Part shown: positions 52,830 through 62,900 of the stretch, in pieces | Layout: each line of letters begins with the position of its first letter | How positions within the stretch are numbered: the stretch's first letter is position 1 | NCBI GenBank assembly: GCA_965115915.1 | Contig: OZ220483.1 | Location: 1,860,001-1,924,000 of the forward strand | Direction: 5' to 3' | Source of the DNA: G965115915 sp965115915 | Lineage (GTDB): Bacteria > Pseudomonadota > Gammaproteobacteria > Eutrophobiales > Eutrophobiaceae | DNA length: 64,000 nucleotides | Notes under the pieces: model-generated | What the model saw: the letters and a program-made list of their open reading frames with translations, nothing else | Told to the model about the DNA's origin: nothing | Database searches by the model: none | Position numbers and translations under genes: made by a program

Positions 52830-53688
52830 GGGCCTGGAATGCCCCCATTGCAAACGCCTGTGCGACAGATTCCGGCACAGCCTCACAGGCACGATGCACC
52901 TCCGCATTGTAGTATCGGGTGGGAAACTCCCACCCGCGCAGCGGAATCTCCTGGCTCTGTGGAAATGGTTCGCCTCTCCTCGCGATGGTCGCTGACCACC
53001 AGCCAGACGGGTAGCTTGGTAATGGGAAAAACAGGGTCCGCACATGAGCAAAACCCGCCTTCCCCATCTCCGCCCGCAAAGACAGCAGGATATCCATGTC
53101 CAGCAGCGGCGATTCACTCTGCGCGACTACCATGCCGCCATCCCGCAATACCCGGTGACAGTCCCGGTAAAATGGTGCACAGAAGAGCCGCTCCGCCTGG
53201 CCAATCGGATCGGTCGTATCCAGTATTATCACGTCCCGGCTCTGCGCAGCCGCATTACGCAGCCAGTCAATCGCATCCTGAAACAGCAACGTGGTACGCA
53301 AGTCCCCGTTGGAAACGCAAAGCTCCGGGAAATACCGCTCGGCAACACGGGTTACCTGGGCGTCCAATTCCACCTGCACCACATCCTCCACCTCCGGATG
53401 CTTGAGTATCTCGCGCAGGGAACCACAGTCTCCACCACCAACTATCAGTACCTGGCGTGGTGCCGGATGCGAAAACAGTGCCGGGTGCGTCATCATTTCA
53501 TGATAGATATGATTGTCGCGCGTGCTGAGCATCACGATTCCGTCCAGGCACAACAGATAACCGAACTCCGTGGTCTCATAAACCTCTATTTTCTGATATG
53601 GGGTCTGTTCCTCATGCACCTTCTCGCGTATGGCAAAAGATGTCGCGTAACCCCGGTTTTGTTCACTGAACCAGTTTCCGTCCAACAT
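52822..53688 (-). CDS. speE: Spermidine synthase (polyamine aminopropyltransferase)
   Basis: 288 aa from MLDGNWFSEQN at 53688, with a strong GGAGGAGTGAGG ribosome site just upstream. SpeE transfers aminopropyl from decarboxylated SAM to putrescine. Conserved blocks are QKIEVYETTEFGYLLCLDG, DNHIYHEMMTHP, the nucleotide loop VLIVGGGDCGSLREILKH and IILDTTDPIGQAERLF with the catalytic Asp. The loop has Cys where GGGDGG or GGGDGA is usual, a minor oddity. No speD is nearby. It lies 90 nt after gatB and overlaps mnmG. Confidence 0.93.
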   Translation of the reverse strand: MLDGNWFSEQNRGYATSFAIREKVHEEQTPYQKIEVYETTEFGYLLCLDGIVMLSTRDNHIYHEMMTHPALFSHPAPRQVLIVGGGDCGSLREILKHPEVEDVVQVELDAQVTRVAERYFPELCVSNGDLRTTLLFQDAIDWLRNAAAQSRDVIILDTTDPIGQAERLFCAPFYRDCHRVLRDGGMVVAQSESPLLDMDILLSLRAEMGKAGFAHVRTLFFPLPSYPSGWWSATIARRGEPFPQSQEIPLRGWEFPTRYYNAEVHRACEAVPESVAQAFAMGAFQAHV

Positions 53689-53778
53689 GAACCTCACTCC
53701 TCCACAGCAAACCGTGGACACGGCATTGTATCCGATCCGATATGCGGTTCAACGCTCTCTCCCAACCAAGACCTCGGT

Positions 53779-55278
53779 TCAGGACGCATCCAGGTATGCA
53801 CGCAGAAGCTCGTTCAACCGCTGTGGATTGGCCTTGCCAGCGCTGGCCTTCATGGCCCGACCAACAAAGAAACCGATCAGCTTGCGGCGTTTTTCCTCAT
53901 CCCCGGCACGATACTGCGCCTGCTGATCGGTATGCTCTCGTACCACCTGAGCAACCAGGGCCTCCAGTGCCGCATCATCGGATATTTGCCGCAGTCCGCG
54001 CCGGGCAATTATCTCATCGGCACTGCCCTGCCCGTCCCACACCGCGGCAAATATCTCCTTGCCGATCTTGCCAGAGATAGTGCCGTCGGCAATGCGTGCG
54101 ATGACACCCGCAAGCTGTACCGGAGAGACCGGAGAATCCTGGATATCCAGACCATGGTGATTCAATGCGCCGGCCAACTCCCCGAGGATCCAGCGCGCAC
54201 ACAGTCCGCTGCTAAAGCCATCCCCCGGACGGTAATCAAGCTGCCGCAGACACGCTTCGAAATAGTCTCCCCAGTGGCGCGAACCGCCAAGCATGGTACT
54301 TTCATGCACATTCAATCCGTATTCTGTACGCAGACGCGCCTCGCGGGCATCCGGCAATTCCGGTAGCCCATCCTTTATCTGTTGTACCCAATCATCCTCG
54401 ATACACACCGGAGGCAAATCCGGATCCGGGAAATAACGATAATCCTGCGCCTCTTCCTTGCTGCGCATCGGACGGGTCCGGTTTTTTTCCGGATCATACA
54501 GGCGCGTTTCCTGCACTACACTACCACCATCTTCCAACAGGGCGATCTGCCGTTGCGCTTCATAATTGATGGCCTGTTCCACGAAACGGAAGGAATTGAT
54601 GTTCTTGATCTCGGTACGCGTCCCCAGACGGCTGTCTCCCTTTCGACGCACCGAAACATTGGTGTCACAGCGAAACGAGCCCTCCTGCATATTGCCATCA
54701 CAGATGTCCAGATACCGCACCAGCGTATGCAACTTGCGCATATAACTGGCAGCCTCGATGGCACTGTGCATATCCGGTTCCGAGACGATCTCCAACAGTG
54801 GGGTCCCTGCCCGATTCAGATCGATGCCGGAATATTCTCCGAACCCCTCATGCACACTCTTGCCGGCATCCTCCTCCAGGTGCGCACGCGTGATGCCGAT
54901 ATGCCGCCGCTCACCCTGCGGAAGTGTGATCGACAACTGTCCACGACCAACAATCGGGGCAACATACTGGCTGATTTGATAGCCTTTAGGCAGATCGGGA
55001 TAAAAATAATTCTTCCGCTCAAAGATGCAGACCCGGGCGATCTCCGCACCAATAGCCAGTCCAAACCGGATCGCCATCTCCAGTGCCACACGATTGGGTA
55101 CCGGCAACACCCCCGGGAAACCCAAATCGATAATGCAGGCCTGGGTATTCGGTTCTGCACCGTAGCGGTTTGGCGCACCGGAGAACAACTTGCTGCGGGT
55201 CGCCAACCGACAATGGATCTCCAAACCAATGTGCAGTTCCCAGTCAGTCGGGAGGGCAGCTTCCGGCCAAGACGCCAC
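53779..55278 (-). CDS. gatB: Aspartyl/glutamyl-tRNA amidotransferase subunit B
   Basis: 499 aa. GatB is the kinase and tRNA-binding subunit of GatCAB, which converts Asp-tRNA(Asn) or Glu-tRNA(Gln) to the amides. Features are IGLEIHCRLATRSKLFSG, YFYPDLPKGYQISQY, HLEEDAGKSVH, GIDLNRAGTPLLEIVSEPD, GSFRCDTNVSVR, GTRTEIKNINSFRFV and EAQDYRYFPDPDLPP. The C-terminal YqeY-like tail is complete (GFFVGRAMKASAGKANP). It follows gatA by 12 nt. Confidence 0.96.
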   Translation of the reverse strand: MASWPEAALPTDWELHIGLEIHCRLATRSKLFSGAPNRYGAEPNTQACIIDLGFPGVLPVPNRVALEMAIRFGLAIGAEIARVCIFERKNYFYPDLPKGYQISQYVAPIVGRGQLSITLPQGERRHIGITRAHLEEDAGKSVHEGFGEYSGIDLNRAGTPLLEIVSEPDMHSAIEAASYMRKLHTLVRYLDICDGNMQEGSFRCDTNVSVRRKGDSRLGTRTEIKNINSFRFVEQAINYEAQRQIALLEDGGSVVQETRLYDPEKNRTRPMRSKEEAQDYRYFPDPDLPPVCIEDDWVQQIKDGLPELPDAREARLRTEYGLNVHESTMLGGSRHWGDYFEACLRQLDYRPGDGFSSGLCARWILGELAGALNHHGLDIQDSPVSPVQLAGVIARIADGTISGKIGKEIFAAVWDGQGSADEIIARRGLRQISDDAALEALVAQVVREHTDQQAQYRAGDEEKRRKLIGFFVGRAMKASAGKANPQRLNELLRAYLDAS

Positions 55279-55290
55279 AACTCGTCTCTC

Positions 55291-56778
55291 TCAATCGGAC
55301 AGCGGCTGTGCGCCAGCAGCCGCCACAGCCAACTCGGGTCGCCTCCGGTGCCAATCGCTATGGCACTGGAACTGATGCGCGATATTCAGCAACCGGGCCT
55401 CACTGAAATAGTCGCCGAGCAGTTGCATCCCCACTGGCAGGCCCTGCTTGAAACCCGCCGGTACCGAGATGGCCGGCAAGCCGGCCAGATTTGCCGGTGC
55501 AGTAAATATGTCCGACAAGTACATCGCGATATGATCGCCTCGCAGACTGCCAAGCTCGAATGCCACACCAGGTGTGGTAGGGCAACAGATCGCATCCACC
55601 TCGGTGAAAGCGGCGACATAGTCGTCCTTGATCAGACGTCGTATCTTCTGTGCCTGAACATAATATGCTTGATGATAGCCCGTACTGAGCACATGAGTTC
55701 CTGCCAATATGCGCCGCTTCACCTCGGCGCCAAAACCTTCCGCACGCGACCGACAAAACAGTTCCTGCAAATCCTGTGGATCCGCGCAACGGTGGCCATA
55801 ACGCACCCCATCAAAACGTGCCAGATTGGAGGAACACTCCGCCGGGGCGCAAACGTAATAAGCCGGGACGGACAATGGCAGATGCGGCAAGCTAATCTCC
55901 CGGACAGTAGCCCCACACCGCTGCAACACCGAAATAGCGGTTTCCATTACTGCCCCGATGTCCGGGTCGAGTTCCGCATCGAAACACTGCTTCGGCAGAC
56001 CCAGACACAGTCCGGACAGGGGGTTCTCAAGTGCCGCTGTATAGTCCGGCACTGGCTTGTCTATGGATGTGGCATCGCACGGATCAAAGCCTGCCATCGC
56101 ATTCAGCAACAACGCGGCATCCTGGGCGGTACGAGCTATCGGTCCGGCCTGATCGAGGCTGGAAGCAAAGGCGATCATGCCATAGCGAGAGACCCTGCCA
56201 TAGGTCGGCTTCAGACCAGTAACTCCACAGAATGCGGCAGGTTGCCGTATCGACCCTCCGGTATCACTGCCTGTAGCGGCAGGCACCAGCCCCGCGGCGA
56301 CCGCCGCCGCGGAACCTCCGGAAGAACCACCCGGGGTACATTGCAAATCCCACGGATTGTGCACGGCGCCGTAAAAGCTTGTTTCATTGGATGAGCCCAT
56401 CGCAAACTCGTCCATATTGGTCTTGCCCAGGCTAACCATGCCAGCCTGCTCCAGCAGTGACACTATATGTGCATCGTAAGGCGCAATGAAGTTATCCAGC
56501 ATCTTCGAACCGCAACTGGTCCTCTTCCCCCGAGTGCAAAACAGGTCTTTATGCGCGATCGGGATCCCGGTCAATGGTGTTGCCGAATCGGTAGCCAGAC
56601 GGGTATCGGCCACCTGCGCCCGTTCCAACGCAGACTCCTCGTCGATGCTGATAAAGCAGTTAAGTTGGGCATTCCGGTTGGAAATATCCGCCAGCAGTTG
56701 CCGGGTCAACTCCAGACTGCTGATCTCCCGGCTGTGCAAAGCCCGGGATAGTTCATGTACTGTCAATAACGGATACAT
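55291..56778 (-). CDS. gatA: Aspartyl/glutamyl-tRNA amidotransferase subunit A
   Basis: 495 aa. GatA is the amidase-signature glutaminase subunit. The Ser-cisSer-Lys triad is visible: Lys in IPIAHKDLFCTRG, and the paired serines in TPGGSSGGSAAAVAAG and GSDTGGSIRQPAAFCG. Other blocks are LGKTNMDEFAMGSSNETS, GLKPTYGRVSRYG and AGLPAISVPAGF. The start MYPLLTVHELSRAL gives the normal length. The usual upstream gatC is missing; instead there are 133 nt and then the end of the giant repeat gene. Confidence 0.96.
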   Translation of the reverse strand: MYPLLTVHELSRALHSREISSLELTRQLLADISNRNAQLNCFISIDEESALERAQVADTRLATDSATPLTGIPIAHKDLFCTRGKRTSCGSKMLDNFIAPYDAHIVSLLEQAGMVSLGKTNMDEFAMGSSNETSFYGAVHNPWDLQCTPGGSSGGSAAAVAAGLVPAATGSDTGGSIRQPAAFCGVTGLKPTYGRVSRYGMIAFASSLDQAGPIARTAQDAALLLNAMAGFDPCDATSIDKPVPDYTAALENPLSGLCLGLPKQCFDAELDPDIGAVMETAISVLQRCGATVREISLPHLPLSVPAYYVCAPAECSSNLARFDGVRYGHRCADPQDLQELFCRSRAEGFGAEVKRRILAGTHVLSTGYHQAYYVQAQKIRRLIKDDYVAAFTEVDAICCPTTPGVAFELGSLRGDHIAMYLSDIFTAPANLAGLPAISVPAGFKQGLPVGMQLLGDYFSEARLLNIAHQFQCHSDWHRRRPELAVAAAGAQPLSD

Positions 56779-56912
56779 ACGGGGGGTATGGCAGTTGTCG
56801 TCAGGATGCCACTACCCAGCGTCAGTAGCACAGACAATCGGCCCAACACAAGCTTATGTGTCAGCATCGCACTCTCGTCATCCGCATCGGTATTCAGCGC
56901 AACCGTCACCAT
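56765..56912 (-). pseudogene. Frame-shifted remnant of a Calx-beta-type repeat between the giant gene and gatA
   Basis: Directly at the stop of the giant gene, another frame reads MVTVALNTDADDESAMLTHK. This is clearly related to the gene's internal repeat (for example TVTVTAVSDADADDDSATLTH). It continues into a hydrophobic tail and ends inside gatA. About 70 residues of a normal repeat unit are missing between the last intact residues (SDNTPRM) and this remnant, so the 3' end appears deleted and frame-shifted. Confidence 0.6.
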
Positions 56913-59900
56913 CACATCCGTGGGGTGTTGTCGCTAACCCTCACCGTGTCGGTGTCGTCAACTCCCACCGTGACATCCGCCGGCGGGGTTGTCAACGTCA
57001 CCGTCGCCGTGTAACTGCGCGCCGCGTTGTAGTCCCCATCCCCACTCGCAGCCTTCGGCGCAAAGTTCGCAGTGGTACTCACCTGACCGGCACGGATGCT
57101 GAAAGCCACCGCCGCCGCACTGAAATCGTCCGCCGGCATGCTGCCACTCACTCCGCTCAGCGTCACCATGCCATTCACCACCGTGTCCACCGCCGCACTC
57201 AGCGTCACCGGCACTGTCAACGACTGACCCTCCGTCACCGCAATGGTCGTGCTAGCCAGTGTCACCTCCGCACTGTCGTTGTCGTTCAACGTGCCATCCA
57301 CCCTCACATCACCCCCCAACGCATAGCCCGTTCCCGACACCAGCGTAATGCGATACGTCTCCGCTCCCTCCACGATGACATCGTTCACTGTCGGAATCGA
57401 TACCGTCGCCGTCTTGCCCCCGTTAAAATTGCCCGTGGTAAACGTCTGTGTCAGTAAACCCGCGATGTCAGCCGCATCAAAGTTGCTCGAGCCACGGTCC
57501 GCCAGCGTCAGCCGCACCGACAGCGTCCCCGTCACATTGCTGTCCGAAGTCACCGTCACACGAATCGCAGCACCTTCAGTCACCGTGGACGGCGCCGTCA
57601 CCAGCGTCAACGCCGGCACCGTCACCAGCGTCCCCATACGCGACGCCGTCACCGCCGCACTCAGGGTCCCGGTGTAACGCCGAAAACGCATCGTGTAGCT
57701 CGCCGCCGTCAGGTCCACATAACGGGTCGGCACATTCTCGACACCTGCGCCAGTGGCTCTTGTCTGAAAACCATTAGCGGGCAGCGCCACATCGCCACCG
57801 ATGTTCACCGAACCACCGTTAACATAATTTTGCAAAATTCGGTTCTCACCATACAGACAAAGACGATTCCGGGTGGCATCGTTGAACGCGATACATTGCT
57901 GCACGGTACTTGGCACCTGCGTCTCACTCACCGTCTGTGACGACGGATAGAACACCAGGTAGCCACCATCGTCTCCGGTAGCTGTCACCGGCAATCCAGT
58001 ACGAGTGCTATAACGATGATACAGGCCCGATATGCCGGTCCACTGAAAATAGGGCGGGTCCGACCTGCGAGTAACGAACCCATGGATCACGGTCTCTGAT
58101 GATTGTGCCCCTGCAGTACGAAAGGTAAAACCGCTGATCATCACCGCTTCATCCAGCACACCGTCCGCGCTCGCGTCTGTCCCCAACGCATAGCCGCCGC
58201 CAGACACCAGCGTGATCCGGTAATAGTCATCTCCTTCATCCACGCTGTCGCTGACCGTCGCAATGCTCACCGTCGCCGTGGTTCCCCCATTGAACGCCGC
58301 CGTCACACCGTTTTGTGTCAGTCCACCAGGAAAATCCGACGCGTCGGTACCGCTAGGCATGGCGGCGGAGCTTGTGTTTTGCCATACCGAACGGTCCGCG
58401 ATGCGCAGGTTCAGCGCGAGACTGCCGGCCACCGCCTGGTTTGCTGTGACCCTGAGTTGAATCGCACTGCCCTCGTTCACTGTCGCCGGGTCGGTCAGCA
58501 ACTGCAACACCGGCGTCGTGTCTCTCACCGTCACCTCAACGCTGTTGATCGTCACCCCCTGATAGTCGTTGTCGCTGCTGCTCGCGGTGTGCGTCAACGT
58601 CACGCTGTCATCCGACGTGTCCGCATCCAGACCCGCCTTCACCGTCACCGTCTGCGCCGTGTCCCACGCACCGCTGGCAAAACTCAACTCCGACGAACTC
58701 ACCGTCACATCTCCCAGCGTACCACCAACCGTCACCGTCACATCCGCACTCGGCGCCGTAGCCAGCACCACCGTGTAGCTGCCCCCCATCGTATCTCCCT
58801 CATCCACCGTCAACGACTGCGGGTTCACAACCACGCCGGCCGCAGCAGCAGATCGCGGCGTCGCCACCGCCTCCGCTGAGGGCTCACCAAAATGGTTCGT
58901 TCCCACCGACCCTACCGCACGAACCTGAAAACGGTATTCCGTCCCGTTGTTCAGTCCCGTCCGAGTGTGGCTCGTCGTGCCCGCATTGGAGCCCGAAATC
59001 GCCGTCCACGCACCGTAAGCGTTGCTACCTGCCTTCTGACGGTATTGCCAGCTCGCACGCGGACCCCCGGACCCTGGCAAACCCCACGTCAACGCCACCT
59101 GCGCATTCCCGGACACCGCGCTCAGACTGGCCGCCGCGCCCGGCGTCGTGTCCGTCACATTCACTCGCACCGCAGACACAGACACCACGCCATAGTCTCC
59201 TCCGGTAATGGCGTGCGTCAGCATCGCAACCTCATCCAACACATCCGTGTCCGCGCCCGCCTTCACCGTCACCGTCTGTGCCGTGGCCCAGCCGCCGCCA
59301 GTCCCCGTACCAAAAGTCAGCGCCGACGGCGCAAATGTCACATCTCCGTTGTCACTGCTCGGCGTCACCGTCACATCCGCACTCGGCTCCGTATCCAATA
59401 CCACCGTGTAGACCACGCCCGTCGTATCTCGCTCCGTCACCGTCAACGTGGTCGGACTCAGACTCACCCCCGGGGTATCATCGTCCACCACCGTCACACT
59501 GACACTCGGCACACTCACCGAGCCGTAGTCTCCTCCCGTGATGCCGTGCGTCAGCGTCGCGCTGTCATCCACCGCGTCCGCGTCCGACCTCGCACTCACC
59601 GTCACCGTCTGCGCCGTGTCCCAGCCGCCGGCACCCGTACTTGTAGCAAAGCTCAGCGTCGCCGGCGCAAATGTCACCTCCGCATTGTCACTGCTCGGCG
59701 TCACCGTCACCGCCGCACTCGGCTCACTGTCCAACACCACCGTGTAACTGTCGCGGCCTCCCTCGGCCAGCGTCAACGGCGAGCCGTTCAGCGTCACGCC
59801 AGGGGTCGGCTCCACCGGTGTCGCGCTTGCCTCCGCTGCCGCCGCTCCAAAATTGTTCGTTCCCACGCCCACCGCTCGTACCTGAAAACGGTACCGGCTC

Positions 59901-62900
59901 TCGTTGGTCAGGCTTTCCACCGTGTAACTCGTCGTGCTCGCATCCGAACCGGGAATGTCCATCCAATTCACATTCCTCCAGCCCGAGCCTCGCGTCGTCT
60001 GGCGGTACTGCCAACTGGCTATGGGACCACCAGAAGACGGCGCGGTCCACGACAACTCCACCTGCGTGTCTCCTGCCGTCGCCGTCAAACCGGTCGGCCG
60101 CCCGGGCCGGGTTTCCCGCACCGTCACCAGCACACTGGCTATAGTCAACGCAGCATACCCGGCGGTGCCACTCGCCGTATGCGTCAGCGTCACCACCGCT
60201 TCCTCATCCGCATCCGCATCCGCCGCCGCCATCACCGTCACCGTCTGCGCCATACCCCAGTTACCAGCAAGACCGGAACTGAAGACCAACTCCGCCGGGT
60301 CAACCGTTACATCTCCGGACACACCACCCACCGTCACCGTCACATCCGCCGCCGGCGGCGCATCCAGCACCACCGTGTAGCCACTGTTCGTACCCTCATC
60401 CAAGGTCAGCATGGCGGCGCTCAGCGTCACGCCAGGAGGCGGCACCGGGCTATTGTCGGTCACCCGCACCGTGTCCGTGGCGTCAGCTCCCAACGTGACA
60501 CCGGCCGGCGGGCCTGTCAGCGTCAGCGTCGCCGTGTAGCTGCGCGGCGGATTGTAATCGCCATCCCCATTATTCGCGGTCTTCGGCGCAAAGTTCGCAG
60601 TCCCTCTAATCTGACCGGAACGGACGCTGAAAGCCACCGCCACCGCACTGAAATCGGCCGTCGGCATGCTGCCACTCACCCCGCTCAATGTCACCATGCC
60701 ATTCACCACCTCGTCCGCCGCCGCATCCAGCGTCACCGGCACCGACAGCAATTGCCCCTCGCTCACCGTGACGGTCGTGCTCGCCAGCGTCACCTGCGCA
60801 CTGTCGTTGTCGTTCAACGTGCCATTCACCGTCACACCACTGCCCAGGGTATAGCCGGTACCTGCATCCAGCGTAATGCTATAGGTCTCCGCTCCCTCCA
60901 CAATCGCGTCGTCCACCGTCGCAATCGTCACTGCCGCGGTCCTGCCCCCATTAAAACTGGCCGTGGTAACGGTCTGCGTCAGCGCACCCACGAGGTCATC
61001 CTCATCAAAACCGCTCGCGCCACGGTCGGCCAGCGTCAGGCTCACATCCAGCGTACCCGACACATTTCTGTCCGAGCTGAGCGTCACACTGATGGCAGTG
61101 CCCTCGGTCACCGTAGACGGGGCCATCTCCAGCGTCAATTCCGAGACCGGCTCCATCGGCGTCGCCCCGACCGTTTTCGAACGCTTTCCAAAATTGTTCG
61201 TACCCACCGCGCCCACCGCACGCATCCGAAAACGGTATTCAGTACCGTTGCTCAAGCCTTCCACGGTGTGGCTGGTCGTACCCGCACTGGAACCGGGAAC
61301 CGGCGTCCACGCACTGAAGCTGTTGCCCCTCACCTTCTGACGGAACTGCCAACTCCCTATGCTGCCGCCAGATACCGGCGCAGTCCAGGACAGCCCCACC
61401 TGCGTATCCCCCGCCGTCGCTGTCAAATCGGTCGGCTGGCCCGGCGTCGTGTCCGTCACCGTCACCGCAACGCTGTCTATGCTCAGCCCAACCCCATAAC
61501 CAGTCGCGCCGCCACTCGCCAAGTGCGTCAGTGTTACCACATCCTCGTCATCCACGTCGCTGTCCACCACCGCCGTCACCGTCACCGTCTGCGCCGTATC
61601 CCAGGCGTCGCTGGCAAAGGTCAACTCCGACGGACTCACCCCCACATCCGTACTCTCAAACCCGGACACCGTCACCGTCACATCCGCGTCCGGCTCGCTG
61701 GCCAGCACCACCGTGTAGCTCCCGCCATCACTGTCCCCCTCAGACACCGTCAACGTGGTTTCGCTCAGCCTCACACCCGGGCTCGGCGCCGGCGTGGTGT
61801 CCGTCACCGTCACCGTGTCCGTGTTATCACTCCCCACCGTGACGCCCGCAGGCGGACTACTAAGCGTCACCATCGCCGTGTAACTACGCGCCGCGTTGTA
61901 CGTGCCATCTCCAGTACCCGGGGCCTGCGCCGCAAAACTCGCGTTCCCACTGGTCTGACCTGCCGCAATACTGAAATTCACCTCCGCCGCGGCAAAATCC
62001 GCCGTCGGCATACCGCCGCTCAGCGTCACACGCCCATTCACCACCGTGTCCGCCGTCGCACTCATCGTCACCGGCACCGTCAGCGTCTGACCCTCCGTCA
62101 CCGCAATGGTCGTGCTGCCCAGTGTCACCTGCGCACTGTCGTTGTCGTTCAGCGTGCCATTCACCGTCACACTACCCCCCAACGCATAGCCCGTGCCCGA
62201 CACCAGCGTAATGCTATAAGTCTCCGCTCCCTCTACAATGACATCGTTCACTGTGGGGATCGATACTGTCGCCGTCTTGCCCCCGTTAAAATTGCCCGTG
62301 GTAAACGTCTGCGTCAGTGCGCCCGTGATGTCATTCTCATCAAAGTTGCTCGAACCACGATCCGCCAGCGTCAGCCTCACCAACAGCGTTCCCGTCACAT
62401 CCTTGTCCGAGCTCACCGTCACACCGATCGCAGCACCCTCGCTCACCGCCGACGGCACCGTCTCCAGCGTCAACTCTGGCGTCGTGTCCGTCACCGTCAC
62501 ATTGACATCCGGCACATCCACCGAAGCGTAGTCTCCTCCCGTGATGCCGTGCGTCAGCGTCGCGCTGTCATCATCCGCATCCGCATCCGAAACCGCCGTC
62601 ACCGTCACCGTCTGCTCCGTGTCCCAGCCACCGGGACCCGTACCCGTACCAAAGCTCAGCGTCGCGGGCGAGAACATCACATCCGCATTGTTGCTGCTCG
62701 GCGTCACCGTCACCGTCGCATTCGGCTCGGTATCCAGCACCACCGTGTAGATAGCCCCGGTGCCGTCTGCCTCAGACACCGTCAACGTAGTTTCGCTCAG
62801 CGTCACACCACGGCTCAACGACGCCACCGGCGTCGCCCTCGCCGTGTTCGAGCGCGCACCAAAATTGTCCGTACCCACCGCGCCCACCGCACGCACCTGA

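Noticed and set aside
54382..56394. Plus-strand open frame of 670 codons
   Set aside because: It is antisense to gatB and gatA, which show complete family motifs.
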